From NCBI RefSeq assembly GCF_023721755.1, contig NZ_JAMDLH010000010.1, positions 1 through 64,000 on the forward strand: a stretch of DNA of 64,000 nucleotides, in the 5' to 3' direction. Below are positions 28,249 through 38,736 of this stretch, piece after piece (within the stretch, counting starts at the first letter, position 1; each line of letters starts with the position of its first letter). The notes under the pieces were generated by a model, which saw only the letters and a program-made list of their open reading frames with translations, had not been told where the DNA came from and made no database searches. This DNA is from Pleomorphomonas sp. NRK KF1. GTDB lineage: Bacteria; Pseudomonadota; Alphaproteobacteria; Rhizobiales; Pleomorphomonadaceae. The translations under genes were made by a program, and so were the position numbers.

Positions 28249-29274
28249 ATGAGCGAAATTGCGAATGGCAAACGCGAAACGGTGGATGTGGCGATCGTCG
28301 GCGCCGGTCCCATGGGCCTCGTCACGGCCCTGATGTGCGCCCGTGCCGGCCTCAAGGTGGCGATCTACGAGCGGCAGAGCGATTTTTCCGCCTCGCCGGC
28401 CTGGAACGGGACCGGTGTCCTTGCGCCCGACAGCGAGGCCGATGCGGCCGATGCCACCATCGTCGATCTCGGGCGCCGTTCGATCGAGCTTTGGCCGACG
28501 CTGGTCTCGGGCATGATCACCAACGGCGCCTTGGTGCTTGGCAACCGCCGCCAGCCGACGGCACTCGACGACTACTCCACCTTCGTCCTCAACTACGACT
28601 GGGTCGACGAGGAGCAGATCGCCGCCCTGGAGCCGTCGCTCGCTGGCATCTACAACAGGGGCATATTCTTCCCGCAGGCCGCGCACGCCGATCCGCGCAT
28701 TCTGTTCAGCGGCCTCAAGGACGTGCTCGAAGCCGGCGGCATACGGATTCGTTTCGACTGGGTCGGCACCATCGACGGGCTGCACGCCGAGCGCATCGTC
28801 GACACGCGCGGTCTCGGGGCGCGCGACCGCTTTCCCGAACTCAGGGCCGTCACGGCGGAAATGGCCATCGTGCGCAGCCACAAGATCGAGCTCAGCCGTC
28901 CGATCCGACTGCTGCACAACCGGCACTCCCTCTATGTGACGCCGCGTGGCCAGGGCGTCTACGTGATCGGCGCCACGACGGTCGATGACGACCGCAGCGG
29001 CGTGTCGGTGCGGTCGGCCGGCGAACTGATGATGCATGCCGTGTCGCTGTTGCCGGCCTTTGCCGACGCCGAGGTGCTGGAGCTACGCTCCGGCTTGATG
29101 CCGGTGTTGATGAACGGTGTGCCGAAGGTGGTCGTCGGCGAGCGGATCATCGCCGTCAACGGCCTGTTCCGCTATGGCTGGATGGTGGCGCCGGCCATTG
29201 CCGAGGATCTATTGCGCGTGATCTACACGCAGGCGACCAAGGTCATCCACGCCAGCCGGCCAATGCGCCACTGA
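28249..29274 (+). CDS. thiO: FAD-dependent oxidoreductase, ThiO-like (glycine oxidase)
   Basis: The 341-residue protein has the dinucleotide motif VAIVGAGPMGLVTALMCARA and an aspartate/glutamate at the strand end (AIYER), then the DAO-type core. The block GTGVLAPDSEADA resembles the AAGMLAPQ region of ThiO, and VIDTRGLGARDRF and FRYGWMVAPAIAEDL match the substrate/FAD sites of glycine oxidases. ThiO makes the dehydroglycine used for the thiazole of thiamine. thiE and thiD follow on the same strand, supporting this role, but thiS and thiG are not here. A related amino-acid oxidase is the alternative. Confidence 0.78.
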   Translation: MSEIANGKRETVDVAIVGAGPMGLVTALMCARAGLKVAIYERQSDFSASPAWNGTGVLAPDSEADAADATIVDLGRRSIELWPTLVSGMITNGALVLGNRRQPTALDDYSTFVLNYDWVDEEQIAALEPSLAGIYNRGIFFPQAAHADPRILFSGLKDVLEAGGIRIRFDWVGTIDGLHAERIVDTRGLGARDRFPELRAVTAEMAIVRSHKIELSRPIRLLHNRHSLYVTPRGQGVYVIGATTVDDDRSGVSVRSAGELMMHAVSLLPAFADAEVLELRSGLMPVLMNGVPKVVVGERIIAVNGLFRYGWMVAPAIAEDLLRVIYTQATKVIHASRPMRH

Positions 29275-29307
29275 GCCAGCCTTTTCCTGTTTCTTGACGG
29301 ACTGCCC

Positions 29308-29916
29308 ATGCTCGACCGCTTTTACCTGATCATCGACCGTGCCGCCTGGCTGCCGCGCCTCCTGCCGCTCGGCCTGAAGCTGGTGCAGATCCGCACCAAG
29401 GCGCCCGATATCGAAACCCGACGCAAGGAAATTGCCGACTCGCTTGCTCTCTGCAAGGCGGCCGGCGCCATGTGCGTGGTCAACGACCACTGGCGGGAGG
29501 CCATCGAGTTCGGCGCCGAGTGGCTGCATCTCGGCCAGGAAGATCTCGATACCGCCGACCTCAAGGCGATCCGCGCGGCGGGCATTCGCTTCGGCGTCTC
29601 CACCGCCAACCGGGCGGAGCTTGATCGGGCGCTGGCGGTCGATCCCGATCACGTGGCGCTCGGGCCGATCTGGTCGACCGTCTCCAAGGATGACGCGGCG
29701 CCCGCCAGCGGGCCGGAGCTGCTGACCGAGTGGAAACGCATCGCCAGGAAGCCGCTGGTGGCGATCGGCGGCATCTCGCTCGACCGGGCGCCGATCTGCT
29801 GGGACGCCGGGGCCGACAGCGTGGCGGTGATCTCGGACGTATTGTCCGCCGCCAGTCCGGAGGCTCGGATGACCGAATGGCTCGATACGGCTAGGGGATG
29901 GGAGGCGCGGGCATGA
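29308..29916 (+). CDS. thiE: Thiamine-phosphate synthase
   Basis: The 202-residue TIM barrel carries ThiE blocks: [10 protein letters not shown], the ACVVNDHW-like [50 protein letters not shown] and [13 protein letters not shown]. It joins HMP-pyrophosphate and the thiazole phosphate into thiamine phosphate. It is 33 bases behind thiO and shares ATGA with thiD. The canonical KxxE/D phosphate-binding variations were not checked by alignment. Confidence 0.88.
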   Translation: MLDRFYLIIDRAAWLPRLLPLGLKLVQIRTKAPDIETRRKEIADSLALCKAAGAMCVVNDHWREAIEFGAEWLHLGQEDLDTADLKAIRAAGIRFGVSTANRAELDRALAVDPDHVALGPIWSTVSKDDAAPASGPELLTEWKRIARKPLVAIGGISLDRAPICWDAGADSVAVISDVLSAASPEARMTEWLDTARGWEARA

Positions 29917-30710
29917 CGGCGATCGCGGTTACCATCGCGGGGTCGGATTCGGGCGGCGGCGCCGGCATCCAGGCCGACCTCAAGACCTTCTCGGCGCTCG
30001 GCGTCTATGGCGCGTCGGTGATCACGGCGCTGACGGCGCAGAACACGCGCGGCGTGACGGCGATCCACGAGGCGCCTGCCGATTTCGTCCGGGCGGAGAT
30101 CGACGCCGTGTTCTCCGACCTGGCGGTCAACGCCGTGAAGATCGGCATGCTGGCAAGTCCCGAGCTGATCCGCACTGTTGCCGCCGGTCTCCGGGATTAC
30201 GGCCAGAGTCGCGTCGTGCTCGACCCGGTGATGGTGGCGACCTCGGGCGATAGCCTCTTGAAGGCCGAAGCGGTGGCGACGCTGCGCGAGGACCTGTTTC
30301 CGCTGGCCAGCCTCATCACGCCCAACCTTCCCGAGGCCGGCAAGCTCTTGGGGCGGGTGGTCGACGAAAGGCCCGAGGACATGCTGGCGGCGGCGCGCGA
30401 GTTGCTCTCCCTTGGCCCGAAGGCGGTGCTCATCAAGGGCGGTCACGGCAGCGGGGCCGAAAGCGCAGATCTCTACCTCGACGGCAACGGAGAGCGCTGG
30501 CTGACGGCGCCGCGCCACGCGACGCGCAACACCCATGGCACCGGGTGCACGCTGTCCTCGGCCATCGCCGCCGGCCTTGCCAAGGGGCTCGACATGACCG
30601 CCGCCGTCGCCGAGGGCAAGGCCTACGTCACTTCGGCCATCGTCGCCGCCGACCGGCTGGAGATCGGCCACGGCCACGGCCCGGTCCATCACTTCCACGC
30701 CTGGTGGTGA
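29913..30710 (+). CDS. thiD: Hydroxymethylpyrimidine/phosphomethylpyrimidine kinase
   Basis: The 265-residue kinase begins [20 protein letters not shown], the ThiD signature, with [57 protein letters not shown] and the anion-hole [18 protein letters not shown]. It phosphorylates HMP and HMP-phosphate for thiamine synthesis. The ATG at 29913 overlaps the thiE stop (ATGA) and follows GGGAGG, so it is chosen over the ATG at 29898. Confidence 0.93.
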   Translation: MTAIAVTIAGSDSGGGAGIQADLKTFSALGVYGASVITALTAQNTRGVTAIHEAPADFVRAEIDAVFSDLAVNAVKIGMLASPELIRTVAAGLRDYGQSRVVLDPVMVATSGDSLLKAEAVATLREDLFPLASLITPNLPEAGKLLGRVVDERPEDMLAAARELLSLGPKAVLIKGGHGSGAESADLYLDGNGERWLTAPRHATRNTHGTGCTLSSAIAAGLAKGLDMTAAVAEGKAYVTSAIVAADRLEIGHGHGPVHHFHAWW

Positions 30711-30891
30711 CACGAGCAGTTGATGGGCGCCCAATCCCGTCGCGTTTTCAGCGATTTGTCGCGGCAAATCGGCCGAGTTCGCAATCAAACCTAGACGAAG
30801 GTACTAGCCTTGCTCCGCGACGCTCCGTAATATCCCGCGCCAATCGGTGGAACATAAGCGGGCAACGGCCCGGCATTGGGAGTGCGTTAAC

Positions 30892-32535
<1,644 letters not shown>

Positions 32536-32546
32536 CCTTTGCGATG

Positions 32547-32575
32547 GAGCCGGCGAGCGCTTTCGCCACCGGCTC
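32547..32575 (+). terminator. Possible terminator after pgi
   Basis: Arms GAGCCGG (32547-32553) and CCGGCTC (32569-32575) with inner GCGA/TCGC pairing form a hairpin 11 bases after the pgi stop. The following sequence (TTCCC) is a weak T tract. Confidence 0.45.
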
Positions 32576-32779
32576 TTCCCGTGCTGTTGTTGCCGTGAGG
32601 CGTCTTGACGCGGGTTTTCAGGGATTGCGCAAAGTCGGCCGGTGCCAACGCCGGCCGATTGTGTATATTTGAACAAGGGGAAAGCTGGCCGGCACGGGCA
32701 CCGTCCGATGCCTTGGCCGAACCACCGTGCAGCCGATGACAGCCGGCGGCGTCACGGGGTCGCCGATCTGGAGGATGGG

Positions 32780-33472
32780 ATGTACGAGTTTCAGGAGTTC
32801 GAGAATGGCGCTGCGCTTGCCGATGCCTTGACTGTCGAGGTCGCCGGTGCGCTCGCCCACACTATCCGCCTGCATGGCAAGGCGGCGCTGGCACTGTCGG
32901 GGGGCAAGACGCCGGTGCGCTTCCTCGAGGCGATGTCGCGCTATCGCATGCCCTGGAATGACGTCGTGGTGACGCTGGTCGACGAGCGCTGGGTTCCCGA
33001 GACGCACGAGCGTTCGAATGCCGGTCTCGCTCGCCGCCATCTCCTCAAGGGGCCGCTCAGCAATATCGAGTTCGTGCCGCTCTACCGGCCGGTGCCGACG
33101 CCCGAGGAGGCCGTGGCCGAGGTGGGGAAGGTGATCGCCGATCTGCCGCTTCCGTTCGCCGCCGTGGTGCTCGGCATGGGCGAGGACGGGCATACCGCTT
33201 CCTTCTACCCGGGTGGCGACAACCTTGCCGCCGCCAATTCGCCCGACTGCAAGGCGCAGGTGATGGCGATCAACGCCAAGGCCGCCGGCGAGCCGCGCAT
33301 CACGCTCACCCTGCCGCTGCTGTTGGGTGCCGATGAAATCCTGCTGCACATCGAGGGCGCCGAGAAGCGCGCCGCCTTCGAGAAGGCCGTGGCCGGCGAC
33401 GACGTGCTGGAGATGCCGGTGCGCAGCCTTCTCAAGTCGGAGAAGCTGGTCAAGGTTCTCTGGTGTCCTTGA
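32780..33472 (+). CDS. pgl: 6-phosphogluconolactonase
   Basis: The 230-residue protein is of the DevB/SOL type: LALSGGKTPVRFLEAM, VTLVDERWVPETHERSN, VLGMGEDGHTASFYPGGDNL and RITLTLPLLLGADEILLHIE. It hydrolyses 6-phosphogluconolactone in the pentose phosphate/Entner-Doudoroff path. The ATG at 32780 follows GGAGG; upstream open sequence lacks homology. The usual partner zwf is not in the window. Confidence 0.93.
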   Translation: MYEFQEFENGAALADALTVEVAGALAHTIRLHGKAALALSGGKTPVRFLEAMSRYRMPWNDVVVTLVDERWVPETHERSNAGLARRHLLKGPLSNIEFVPLYRPVPTPEEAVAEVGKVIADLPLPFAAVVLGMGEDGHTASFYPGGDNLAAANSPDCKAQVMAINAKAAGEPRITLTLPLLLGADEILLHIEGAEKRAAFEKAVAGDDVLEMPVRSLLKSEKLVKVLWCP

Positions 33473-33571
33473 AAGTCCGGCCCGAAACTCTACTGAGCCG
33501 GGCATCTAGCTTCGAATTCTGCCGCGCCTCAGCGAATTACGAGCCAAACTTTCTGCGACCCTAACTTTTAG

Positions 33572-33593
33572 CGGCCCGGTTTCGACCGGGCCG
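33572..33593 (+). terminator. Probable terminator after pgl
   Basis: A perfect 9-bp stem, CGGCCCGGT with ACCGGGCCG, is closed by a TTCG tetraloop and followed by TGTTGCATTT. The UUCG loop makes this an unusually stable hairpin. Confidence 0.65.
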
Positions 33594-33748
33594 TGTTGCA
33601 TTTGTGGGGCGTCGAGCGGTTCGATGTGACACAATTGGCCGCCTTGTCATAAAACTGAGAAGCTGTCGGGACAAAAGGAGGAAACGGGAAGGGCGAGTTG
33701 CCGTTGATTCCCGCCTCGGAGAAGATGCGACGCGCATCTTTGTTTGCC

Positions 33749-34552
33749 ATGACGGACGCCAATACTACCCGAAGCCTCAGAGCGCTGTTCCTGTCGGACA
33801 TTCATCTCGGCACGCGCGACTGCCAGGCGGATCTTCTGCTGGACTTCATGCGGGTCCACGAGGCGGAGACGATCTATCTCGTCGGCGACATCGTCGATGG
33901 CTGGCGGATGCGGCGCTCCTGGTTCTGGACGCAGAGCCACAACGACGTGGTCCAGAAGCTGTTGCGCAAGGCCCGCAAGGGCGCGCGCGTCGTCTACATT
34001 CCCGGCAACCACGACGAGTTCCTGCGCGACTACCTCGGCACCCACTTCGGCGGCGTCGAGGTGATGGATCGCTGCCTGCACGAGGCGGCGGACGGCCGCC
34101 GGTTCCTGGTCATCCATGGCGACCAGTTCGACGTCGTCGTGCGCCACGCCCGCTGGCTCGCCTATCTCGGCGACTGGGCCTACGAGACGGCGCTGTGGAT
34201 CAACACCTGGCTCAACAGGGCGCGGCGTTTCGTCGGGTTGCCCTACTGGTCTCTGTCGGCCTGGGCCAAGCTTCGGGTGAAGAACGCCGTCAACTTCATC
34301 GGCGCCTTCGAGGATGCGCTGGCCTACGAGGCGCGGCGTGTCGGCGCGGATGGGGTCATCTGCGGCCATATCCACCATGCCACCATGCGCGACATGAACG
34401 GCATCGCCTATGTCAACACGGGCGACTGGGTGGAGAGCTGCACGGCGATTGCCGAGAACCACGACGGCAGCCTGGAAATCATCCGCTGGACCCGTCTCGA
34501 GCACGAACGGCGGCAGCCGCTGATGCTGCCGCGCGCCGAGGCTGCGGAATGA
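33749..34552 (+). CDS. LpxH-like metallophosphoesterase (UDP-2,3-diacylglucosamine diphosphatase family)
   Basis: The 267-residue calcineurin-like phosphoesterase shows LFLSDIHLGT (D-x-H), YLVGDIVDGW (GD), VVYIPGNHDEFLRDYLG (GNH[D/E]), LVIHGDQFD and VICGHIHHATM (GHxH), the full metal-ligand set. The WRMRRSWFW and NDVVQKLLRKARKG segments match the family annotated in Hyphomicrobiales as UDP-2,3-diacylglucosamine diphosphatase. The downstream glycosyltransferase gene, once intact, overlapped it by four bases (ATGA), suggesting joint work on cell-envelope lipids. Start is uncertain: TTG 33698, ATG 33725 or ATG 33749; the last fits homologues. Confidence 0.83.
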   Translation: MTDANTTRSLRALFLSDIHLGTRDCQADLLLDFMRVHEAETIYLVGDIVDGWRMRRSWFWTQSHNDVVQKLLRKARKGARVVYIPGNHDEFLRDYLGTHFGGVEVMDRCLHEAADGRRFLVIHGDQFDVVVRHARWLAYLGDWAYETALWINTWLNRARRFVGLPYWSLSAWAKLRVKNAVNFIGAFEDALAYEARRVGADGVICGHIHHATMRDMNGIAYVNTGDWVESCTAIAENHDGSLEIIRWTRLEHERRQPLMLPRAEAAE

Positions 34553-34638
34553 CGCGCATCACCGTCGTCACCGATGCCTGGCATCCGCAGGTCAACGGCG
34601 TCGTCCGTTCGATCGAGCGGACTGTCCTGAGATTCTAG
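34549..34638 (+). pseudogene. 5' stub of a group-1 glycosyltransferase, interrupted
   Basis: Translation from the ATG overlapping the phosphoesterase stop gives TRITVVTDAWHPQVNGVVRS and stops after 29 codons. DAWHPQVNGVVR is the N-terminal signature of group 1/GT4 glycosyltransferases, and the intact copy at 37705 starts the same way. The similarity ends about 34620, where foreign sequence begins (TGTCCTGAGATTC). The matching 3' end appears at 38788-39015. So this is one gene split by a 4.1-kb insertion. The host-type high GC of the stub supports it as the original gene. Confidence 0.85.
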
Positions 34639-34692
34639 TCGCCGAGTCGAAGCGGGCTTGATGGTGTCGCCAAAGGCCCCCAACTCGAGGAC

Positions 34693-35155
34693 ATCGCGTA
34701 TAGACACAAAGGACAAGATAGCCGTCGCAAGCCGTCTCTGCTCGACCTTGCTAGCGAACTTTCTAGTGTCAGCCGCGCCTGCAAGATGATGGGCTACTCT
34801 CGCCAGCAGCTCTACGAGATCTGGCGCAACTTCCGGACCTATGGCGCCTAAGGCCGGATCGACTGGGCTCCCGGCACCAAGGGCCGCATTCCAACGGGTT
34901 GCTACTGAGATCGAACAAGCCGTGCTCGCCCAAACGCTCGACCATCCCTCTCGTCGGCCGGCGTGCGCGGCGTCTGGTAACGCGACAACCTGCTTACCAA
35001 GCATGAATGGCTGCTTAGGCTGGAGAAGGAGGCCTCCGAGCGCCAGATCCCCTCGAACATCTCTCGCCCGAGTTCCCCGAACGCCATATCAAGGCCGATC
35101 ACACCGGGCAGCCTCGTCGCCATCGACAACTTCTTGATCGGCCAAGAAGCTTAAG
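34693..35155 (+). pseudogene. Decayed IS481-family transposase
   Basis: Three frames must be joined. The first (34693-34851) reads LLDLASELSSVSRACKMMGY followed by SRQQLYEIWRNF, the helix-turn-helix of IS481-family transposases, ending in TAA. A second frame gives VATEIEQAVLAQTLDHPS; a third gives PSLSSAGVRGVW, stop, RDNLLTKHEWLLRLEKEASE and PGSLVAIDNFLIG. These match consecutive parts of IS481 transposases up to the start of the integrase core; the DDE catalytic region is missing. So the gene is dead through frameshifts, stops and 3' loss. Confidence 0.75.
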
Positions 35156-35174
35156 AGGGCAGCTTAAGAAGACA
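35145..35174. repeat. Left inverted-repeat copy of the inserted segment
   Basis: AGAAGCTTAAGAGG at 35145-35158 is the exact reverse complement of sequence at 38723-38736. It is followed by a second, similar unit (GCTTAAGAAGACA, 35162-35174), giving two tandem 12-13 base subunits. It lies at the end of the transposase remnant. Confidence 0.75.
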
Positions 35175-35267
35175 CTTGGACCTGCCCTACCCAAGTTGTG
35201 CTTCACCGGATATCTGTTGTTATTTGGTTCCTTATTGCGTAACGATCAGGCGAAGATGGGGGCATCG

Positions 35268-36488
35268 ATGAAATTAAGAACGCGCTGCAAGCCTCTCGGT
35301 TGTATCAAGAGCACGGTCACCAAACTCTCTAAAAAGTTATTCTCTCTCTTCTCCGGTGTCGATATCGTTCGTCTCATCCATTTCCGTAATGGATCATCAG
35401 CCATATGGAGTGTTATTCTAGTATATATTGCCTACTCAGCGAATTATGCTGCATGTTATATCGATGATGCGCTTGTCTTAAGTGATGGAGTTGTTGGATT
35501 CAAGGACGACTACGCAGTACCGGCACTCTTGGCTACCGTTTTAATGTCTATGATAATACTGAGAAAGCTCATTGCGTCAGTAATTCTGGCTATTGATGCT
35601 CTCTCAGGTGTAGTAGATGAGGCCCCGGTAGCCGAAAGTATTGAGCAAATAAGGAGATATGTCCTTCTTGATAATCTTTCTGGGCGGCGCCACTTCTCGA
35701 TGATTCTGGTATTTTTATTTACATGTTTTTCTGTTATGCAGGTGTTTCTTCCAATATTCGGCGTATGGCTTAAAACTTGGGCGCTGCTGCCAGCGGAGCA
35801 TCCTCTCCCTTTCGCTACAGCAATAATCGGCAGTTTTCTTGTTTTTGTTGTCTGCCTATCGAATGCGCTGTGGTACATATACGTTACGCTGACAAGAATA
35901 TTCTATTTTCTTCACACTAACTCTGTTGCTGGCCGCGTCTCCATTAACCCTCTATATGTGAACGGAGATGGCGATCTCAGCGCCATAGCCAACTTGATAT
36001 TGTTTACCGTTTCACTTTGCGGATCTGGTGTTATTTTCGTTATAGCTTGGGTGTTCGTATTTGGTGCCGATGTATGGTCGTTAATCGGAACGACTCTTTA
36101 TACGTTCTCTCTTGTCGCAGTTTTTGTATTTCCGCTCAAAACAATATTCTCAGTTCTTGATTGTGGAAAGGCGAAGCTTTTACATCCGATTGAATACGAA
36201 TACTCTTTCCATATGAAGGAGATTTCGGTTCTTGTCTGCGCTCAACGCTCATCTTCGACCCATTCTCGTTCTGATGACATTATTAAATCACTAGTAGCAG
36301 TGGATGCAATTCATAATATATATGCGCATATAAATAGCATTAGCTTAAAATCGATCGGTTTGTTTTCTATATCAAAATCAGCTTTTGTTTCTATTCTTCC
36401 TTTATCTATATGGATGATCAATTTATTATACTCTGACGATATAAGAACTTTCATTTTGGGGGTTATGACATGGACGGTATCTCGCTAA
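35268..36488 (+). CDS. Polytopic membrane protein of unknown function, island cargo
   Basis: I do not recognise this 406-residue protein. About seven hydrophobic segments are visible near residues 45-64, 84-108, 144-168, 184-206, 242-264, 270-292 and 370-388. A charged N terminus (KLRTRCKPLGCIKSTVTKLS) precedes the first, and a hydrophilic stretch of about 75 residues (296-368) precedes the last. The ATG at 35268 follows GGGGG; the frame is open from TTG 35196. The 3' end overlaps the patatin-like gene by 19 bases, so the two are translationally coupled and probably act together. Codon use is AT-rich, unlike the flanks. Confidence 0.75.
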   Translation: MKLRTRCKPLGCIKSTVTKLSKKLFSLFSGVDIVRLIHFRNGSSAIWSVILVYIAYSANYAACYIDDALVLSDGVVGFKDDYAVPALLATVLMSMIILRKLIASVILAIDALSGVVDEAPVAESIEQIRRYVLLDNLSGRRHFSMILVFLFTCFSVMQVFLPIFGVWLKTWALLPAEHPLPFATAIIGSFLVFVVCLSNALWYIYVTLTRIFYFLHTNSVAGRVSINPLYVNGDGDLSAIANLILFTVSLCGSGVIFVIAWVFVFGADVWSLIGTTLYTFSLVAVFVFPLKTIFSVLDCGKAKLLHPIEYEYSFHMKEISVLVCAQRSSSTHSRSDDIIKSLVAVDAIHNIYAHINSISLKSIGLFSISKSAFVSILPLSIWMINLLYSDDIRTFILGVMTWTVSR

Positions 36489-37267
36489 TTTTGCCGGGCG
36501 GCGGGGCCCGTGGCTTCTCGATTGCAGGCAGCATTAAGTGTCTATATGAGCGTGATATATGGTTTTCTAGCGTCTCCGGGTCTAGCATTGGTGCAATAAT
36601 CGGAGCTGCAATCTGTGAAGGGAAAACGCCGGATGAAATTAAAGAGAAAATACTGAGCTTTAAGTTCATTAGGACACTGCGCCCATCCTTTCGTGGATCT
36701 GGTGTGCTGTCTAGCTGCACGCTAAGGGCGTTCATAGACGCGATGGTTGACTCTGAAACTTTCGAACAACTGAAGATACCACTAGGTGTTGTTGCAACAA
36801 ATATGACATCTGGACAGACGGAGATATTTGCAAAAGGTGATCTTAAACCAGCCTTGCTAGCTAGCTGTACGTTGGTAGGTTTTTTCGAGTCCATGGTCTG
36901 GAATGGTACAATATATGGAGACGGTGGCTATTCTTGCCCCATCCCGTTTGGACTATTTCCAGAGCGAAATATCGAACTGGTTATCGACTCATCAGTCCGC
37001 CCAGATTGGAATCTTGGTATTGATCGAGGCTTTCGCTTGTGGGGGCACCTACCATTTAAGACAATCTCGAAGTATCTTTTGAAAAGCTACGACATAACAT
37101 ACTACCATTACGGGCGCTGCCAAATTGCGGCCAGGAAATGTATTGTAATTGAGCCGCGGCTGGGTGATATGCGCGCATTTGATATTTCAAAAAGGGAATT
37201 TGCTATCGAGGCTGGGCGCAGGGCAGCTGAGAGGAAAGTCGCTGAAGTGCTTGCGCGCGTCATTTAA
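36470..37267 (+). CDS. Patatin-like phospholipase, island cargo
   Basis: The 265-residue protein has all patatin active-site features: the oxyanion-hole GGGARG at residues 10-15, nucleophile GSSIG with Ser39, and the catalytic aspartate in GDGG (Asp151). ASCTLVGFFESM fits the segment before it. Bacterial patatins are phospholipases/acylhydrolases; some are virulence factors and some are effectors of anti-phage systems such as CBASS CapV. It has no signal peptide. The gene starts inside the 3' end of the membrane protein gene, with GGGGG ahead of the ATG. It shares that gene's low GC. Confidence 0.87.
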   Translation: MDGISLILPGGGARGFSIAGSIKCLYERDIWFSSVSGSSIGAIIGAAICEGKTPDEIKEKILSFKFIRTLRPSFRGSGVLSSCTLRAFIDAMVDSETFEQLKIPLGVVATNMTSGQTEIFAKGDLKPALLASCTLVGFFESMVWNGTIYGDGGYSCPIPFGLFPERNIELVIDSSVRPDWNLGIDRGFRLWGHLPFKTISKYLLKSYDITYYHYGRCQIAARKCIVIEPRLGDMRAFDISKREFAIEAGRRAAERKVAEVLARVI

Positions 37268-37704
37268 CTGTAATCCAGGGCGCGTTATTGGCGATAGATG
37301 ATCAGCGTTCGAACCTGTGGCCTCCACTGGTGAGCTCAAAAGCGCAAAGGATGCGAGCCTTCGCCTTTACCTCGTTTCTCTTTGGCTGCATAGCGACTAA
37401 ATGCGGCAGGTACATCAGGGAGAGCAGTTCTATGAAGGGGGGCATTCGGGCAGGCCTGTGGGTGGGTTACCGGTGGAGTGCCGAGGTCGGACAGTTGGCC
37501 TAGTACGTCGTCTTTATTAGATATATCATGGATATTAGATGGTAGCTGGTAGTGTATTTTGATCTCCTCGGAGTTGTTGATTCGTATAAGTATGCATAAT
37601 AGTGCATATTACTTGTAATTTTACTGAGATATACTTTGATTATGAGATTATTAAGTTGGATGTCGGTGTATATAGAATAGAGTGTCTTTTTGTGGGGGGG
37701 TACA
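37268..37704. other. Non-coding AT-rich gap in the inserted segment
   Basis: No convincing gene is seen in these 437 bases. The first 230 bases have mixed composition and a short open frame without homology (37288-37503); the remainder, to about 37690, is very AT-rich with no open frame of note. It must hold the promoter of the glycosyltransferase at 37705. Confidence 0.5.
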
Positions 37705-38706
37705 ATGCGCGTTCTTATTGCGACTGACGCGTGGCATCCGCAGGTAAATGGAGTGGTACGGACGCTGGACTCGGTCAGTAAAGTGGCTAGAAATCGCGGT
37801 ATAATAATAAAAATCGTGCCACCTAATGATTTTGTTACAATTCCTGCACCGACATACCCAGAGATACGACTAGCGATACCTCGTATACATAGAATAAAAA
37901 GTATTATTGATGAATTTAAACCAGATTCCATTCATATTACGACAGAGGGTCCTGTCGGATATGCTTTTTCGTTCGTATGCAGAAAGCGTTGTATTCCATT
38001 TACTACGAGCTTTACAACCAAGTTTCCAGAGTACATCGAGAAGAGATTTCGGCTACCGAAGTCATGGTCATATAGGATACTAAGGCGCTTCCATGCGGCT
38101 GCGGATCGTACAATGGTCGCAACCCCCTCACTTATTGCAGAACTGAAACAGTATGGATTTGAATCTCTAGTGGCATGGGGGCGCGGGGTGGATACAGAGT
38201 TATTTACCAACGAGAGCCCTATAACATTGGGTTATAAACGACCGATATTTGTGAGCATGGGGCGGGTTGCAATCGAGAAAAATCTGGAAGCGTTTCTGTC
38301 TCTGGAGTTACCCGGAACAAAAGTTGTTATTGGGAAAGGACCGGACGAACAGCGGCTGAAGGAGAAGTACCGCGAGGCGGTTTTTCTGGGAGAGAAAACG
38401 GGACGTGATCTGGCGCGGCACCTCGCTGCTGCGGATGTTTTTGTCTTTCCTAGCACGACAGACACATTTGGAAACTCTCAGCTTGAGGCACTCGCGTGCG
38501 GAGTCCCGGTGGCCGCGTACCCTGTTACAGGACCAATCGATGTCATTGGAAACGCTCCCGTCGGAGTTTTGAGTGCTAACTTGAAGCAAGCGTGTATTGA
38601 GGCATTGAGCATAAATCGGCAGAAGTGTCGAGAATACGCTTTGGAGAGGACGTGGGACGTAAGCTGCGATCAGTTTCTTTCTAATCTCAGCAGAATTTTC
38701 TATTAG
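37705..38706 (+). CDS. Group-1 (GT4) glycosyltransferase, intact island copy
   Basis: The 333-residue protein is a complete GT-B glycosyltransferase: N-terminal LIATDAWHPQVNGVVRTLDS, donor-side HITTEGPVGYAFSFVCR and FTTSFTTKFPEYIEKRF, then FVSMGRVAIEKNLEAFL, GKGPDEQRLKEKY and the nucleotide-sugar site VFVFPSTTDTFGNSQLEALA. It resembles alpha-mannosyl/glucosyl transferases acting on membrane lipids or surface glycans. It is of the same family as the broken host gene around it (compare the stub at 34549 and fragment at 38788) and may replace its function. Low GC marks it as foreign. Confidence 0.9.
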   Translation: MRVLIATDAWHPQVNGVVRTLDSVSKVARNRGIIIKIVPPNDFVTIPAPTYPEIRLAIPRIHRIKSIIDEFKPDSIHITTEGPVGYAFSFVCRKRCIPFTTSFTTKFPEYIEKRFRLPKSWSYRILRRFHAAADRTMVATPSLIAELKQYGFESLVAWGRGVDTELFTNESPITLGYKRPIFVSMGRVAIEKNLEAFLSLELPGTKVVIGKGPDEQRLKEKYREAVFLGEKTGRDLARHLAAADVFVFPSTTDTFGNSQLEALACGVPVAAYPVTGPIDVIGNAPVGVLSANLKQACIEALSINRQKCREYALERTWDVSCDQFLSNLSRIFY

Positions 38707-38707
38707 C

Positions 38708-38736
38708 TGTCCTATTAATTGTCCTCTTAAGCTTCT
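38708..38736. repeat. Right inverted-repeat copy of the inserted segment
   Basis: Two tandem 12-base units, TGTCCTATTAAT (38708-38719) and TGTCCTCTTAAG (38720-38731), followed by CTTCT. The stretch 38723-38736 is the reverse complement of 35145-35158. It starts two bases after the stop of the island glycosyltransferase and lies about 50 bases before the host gene fragment resumes. Confidence 0.75.

Noticed and set aside
34549-34638. A real 29-codon gene after the LpxH-like gene
   Set aside because: Its sequence is the N-terminal signature of a large glycosyltransferase; it makes sense only as the stub of the interrupted gene.
37288-37503. Short open frame in the inserted segment
   Set aside because: No family features, no good ribosome-binding site and an abrupt end; treated as non-coding.
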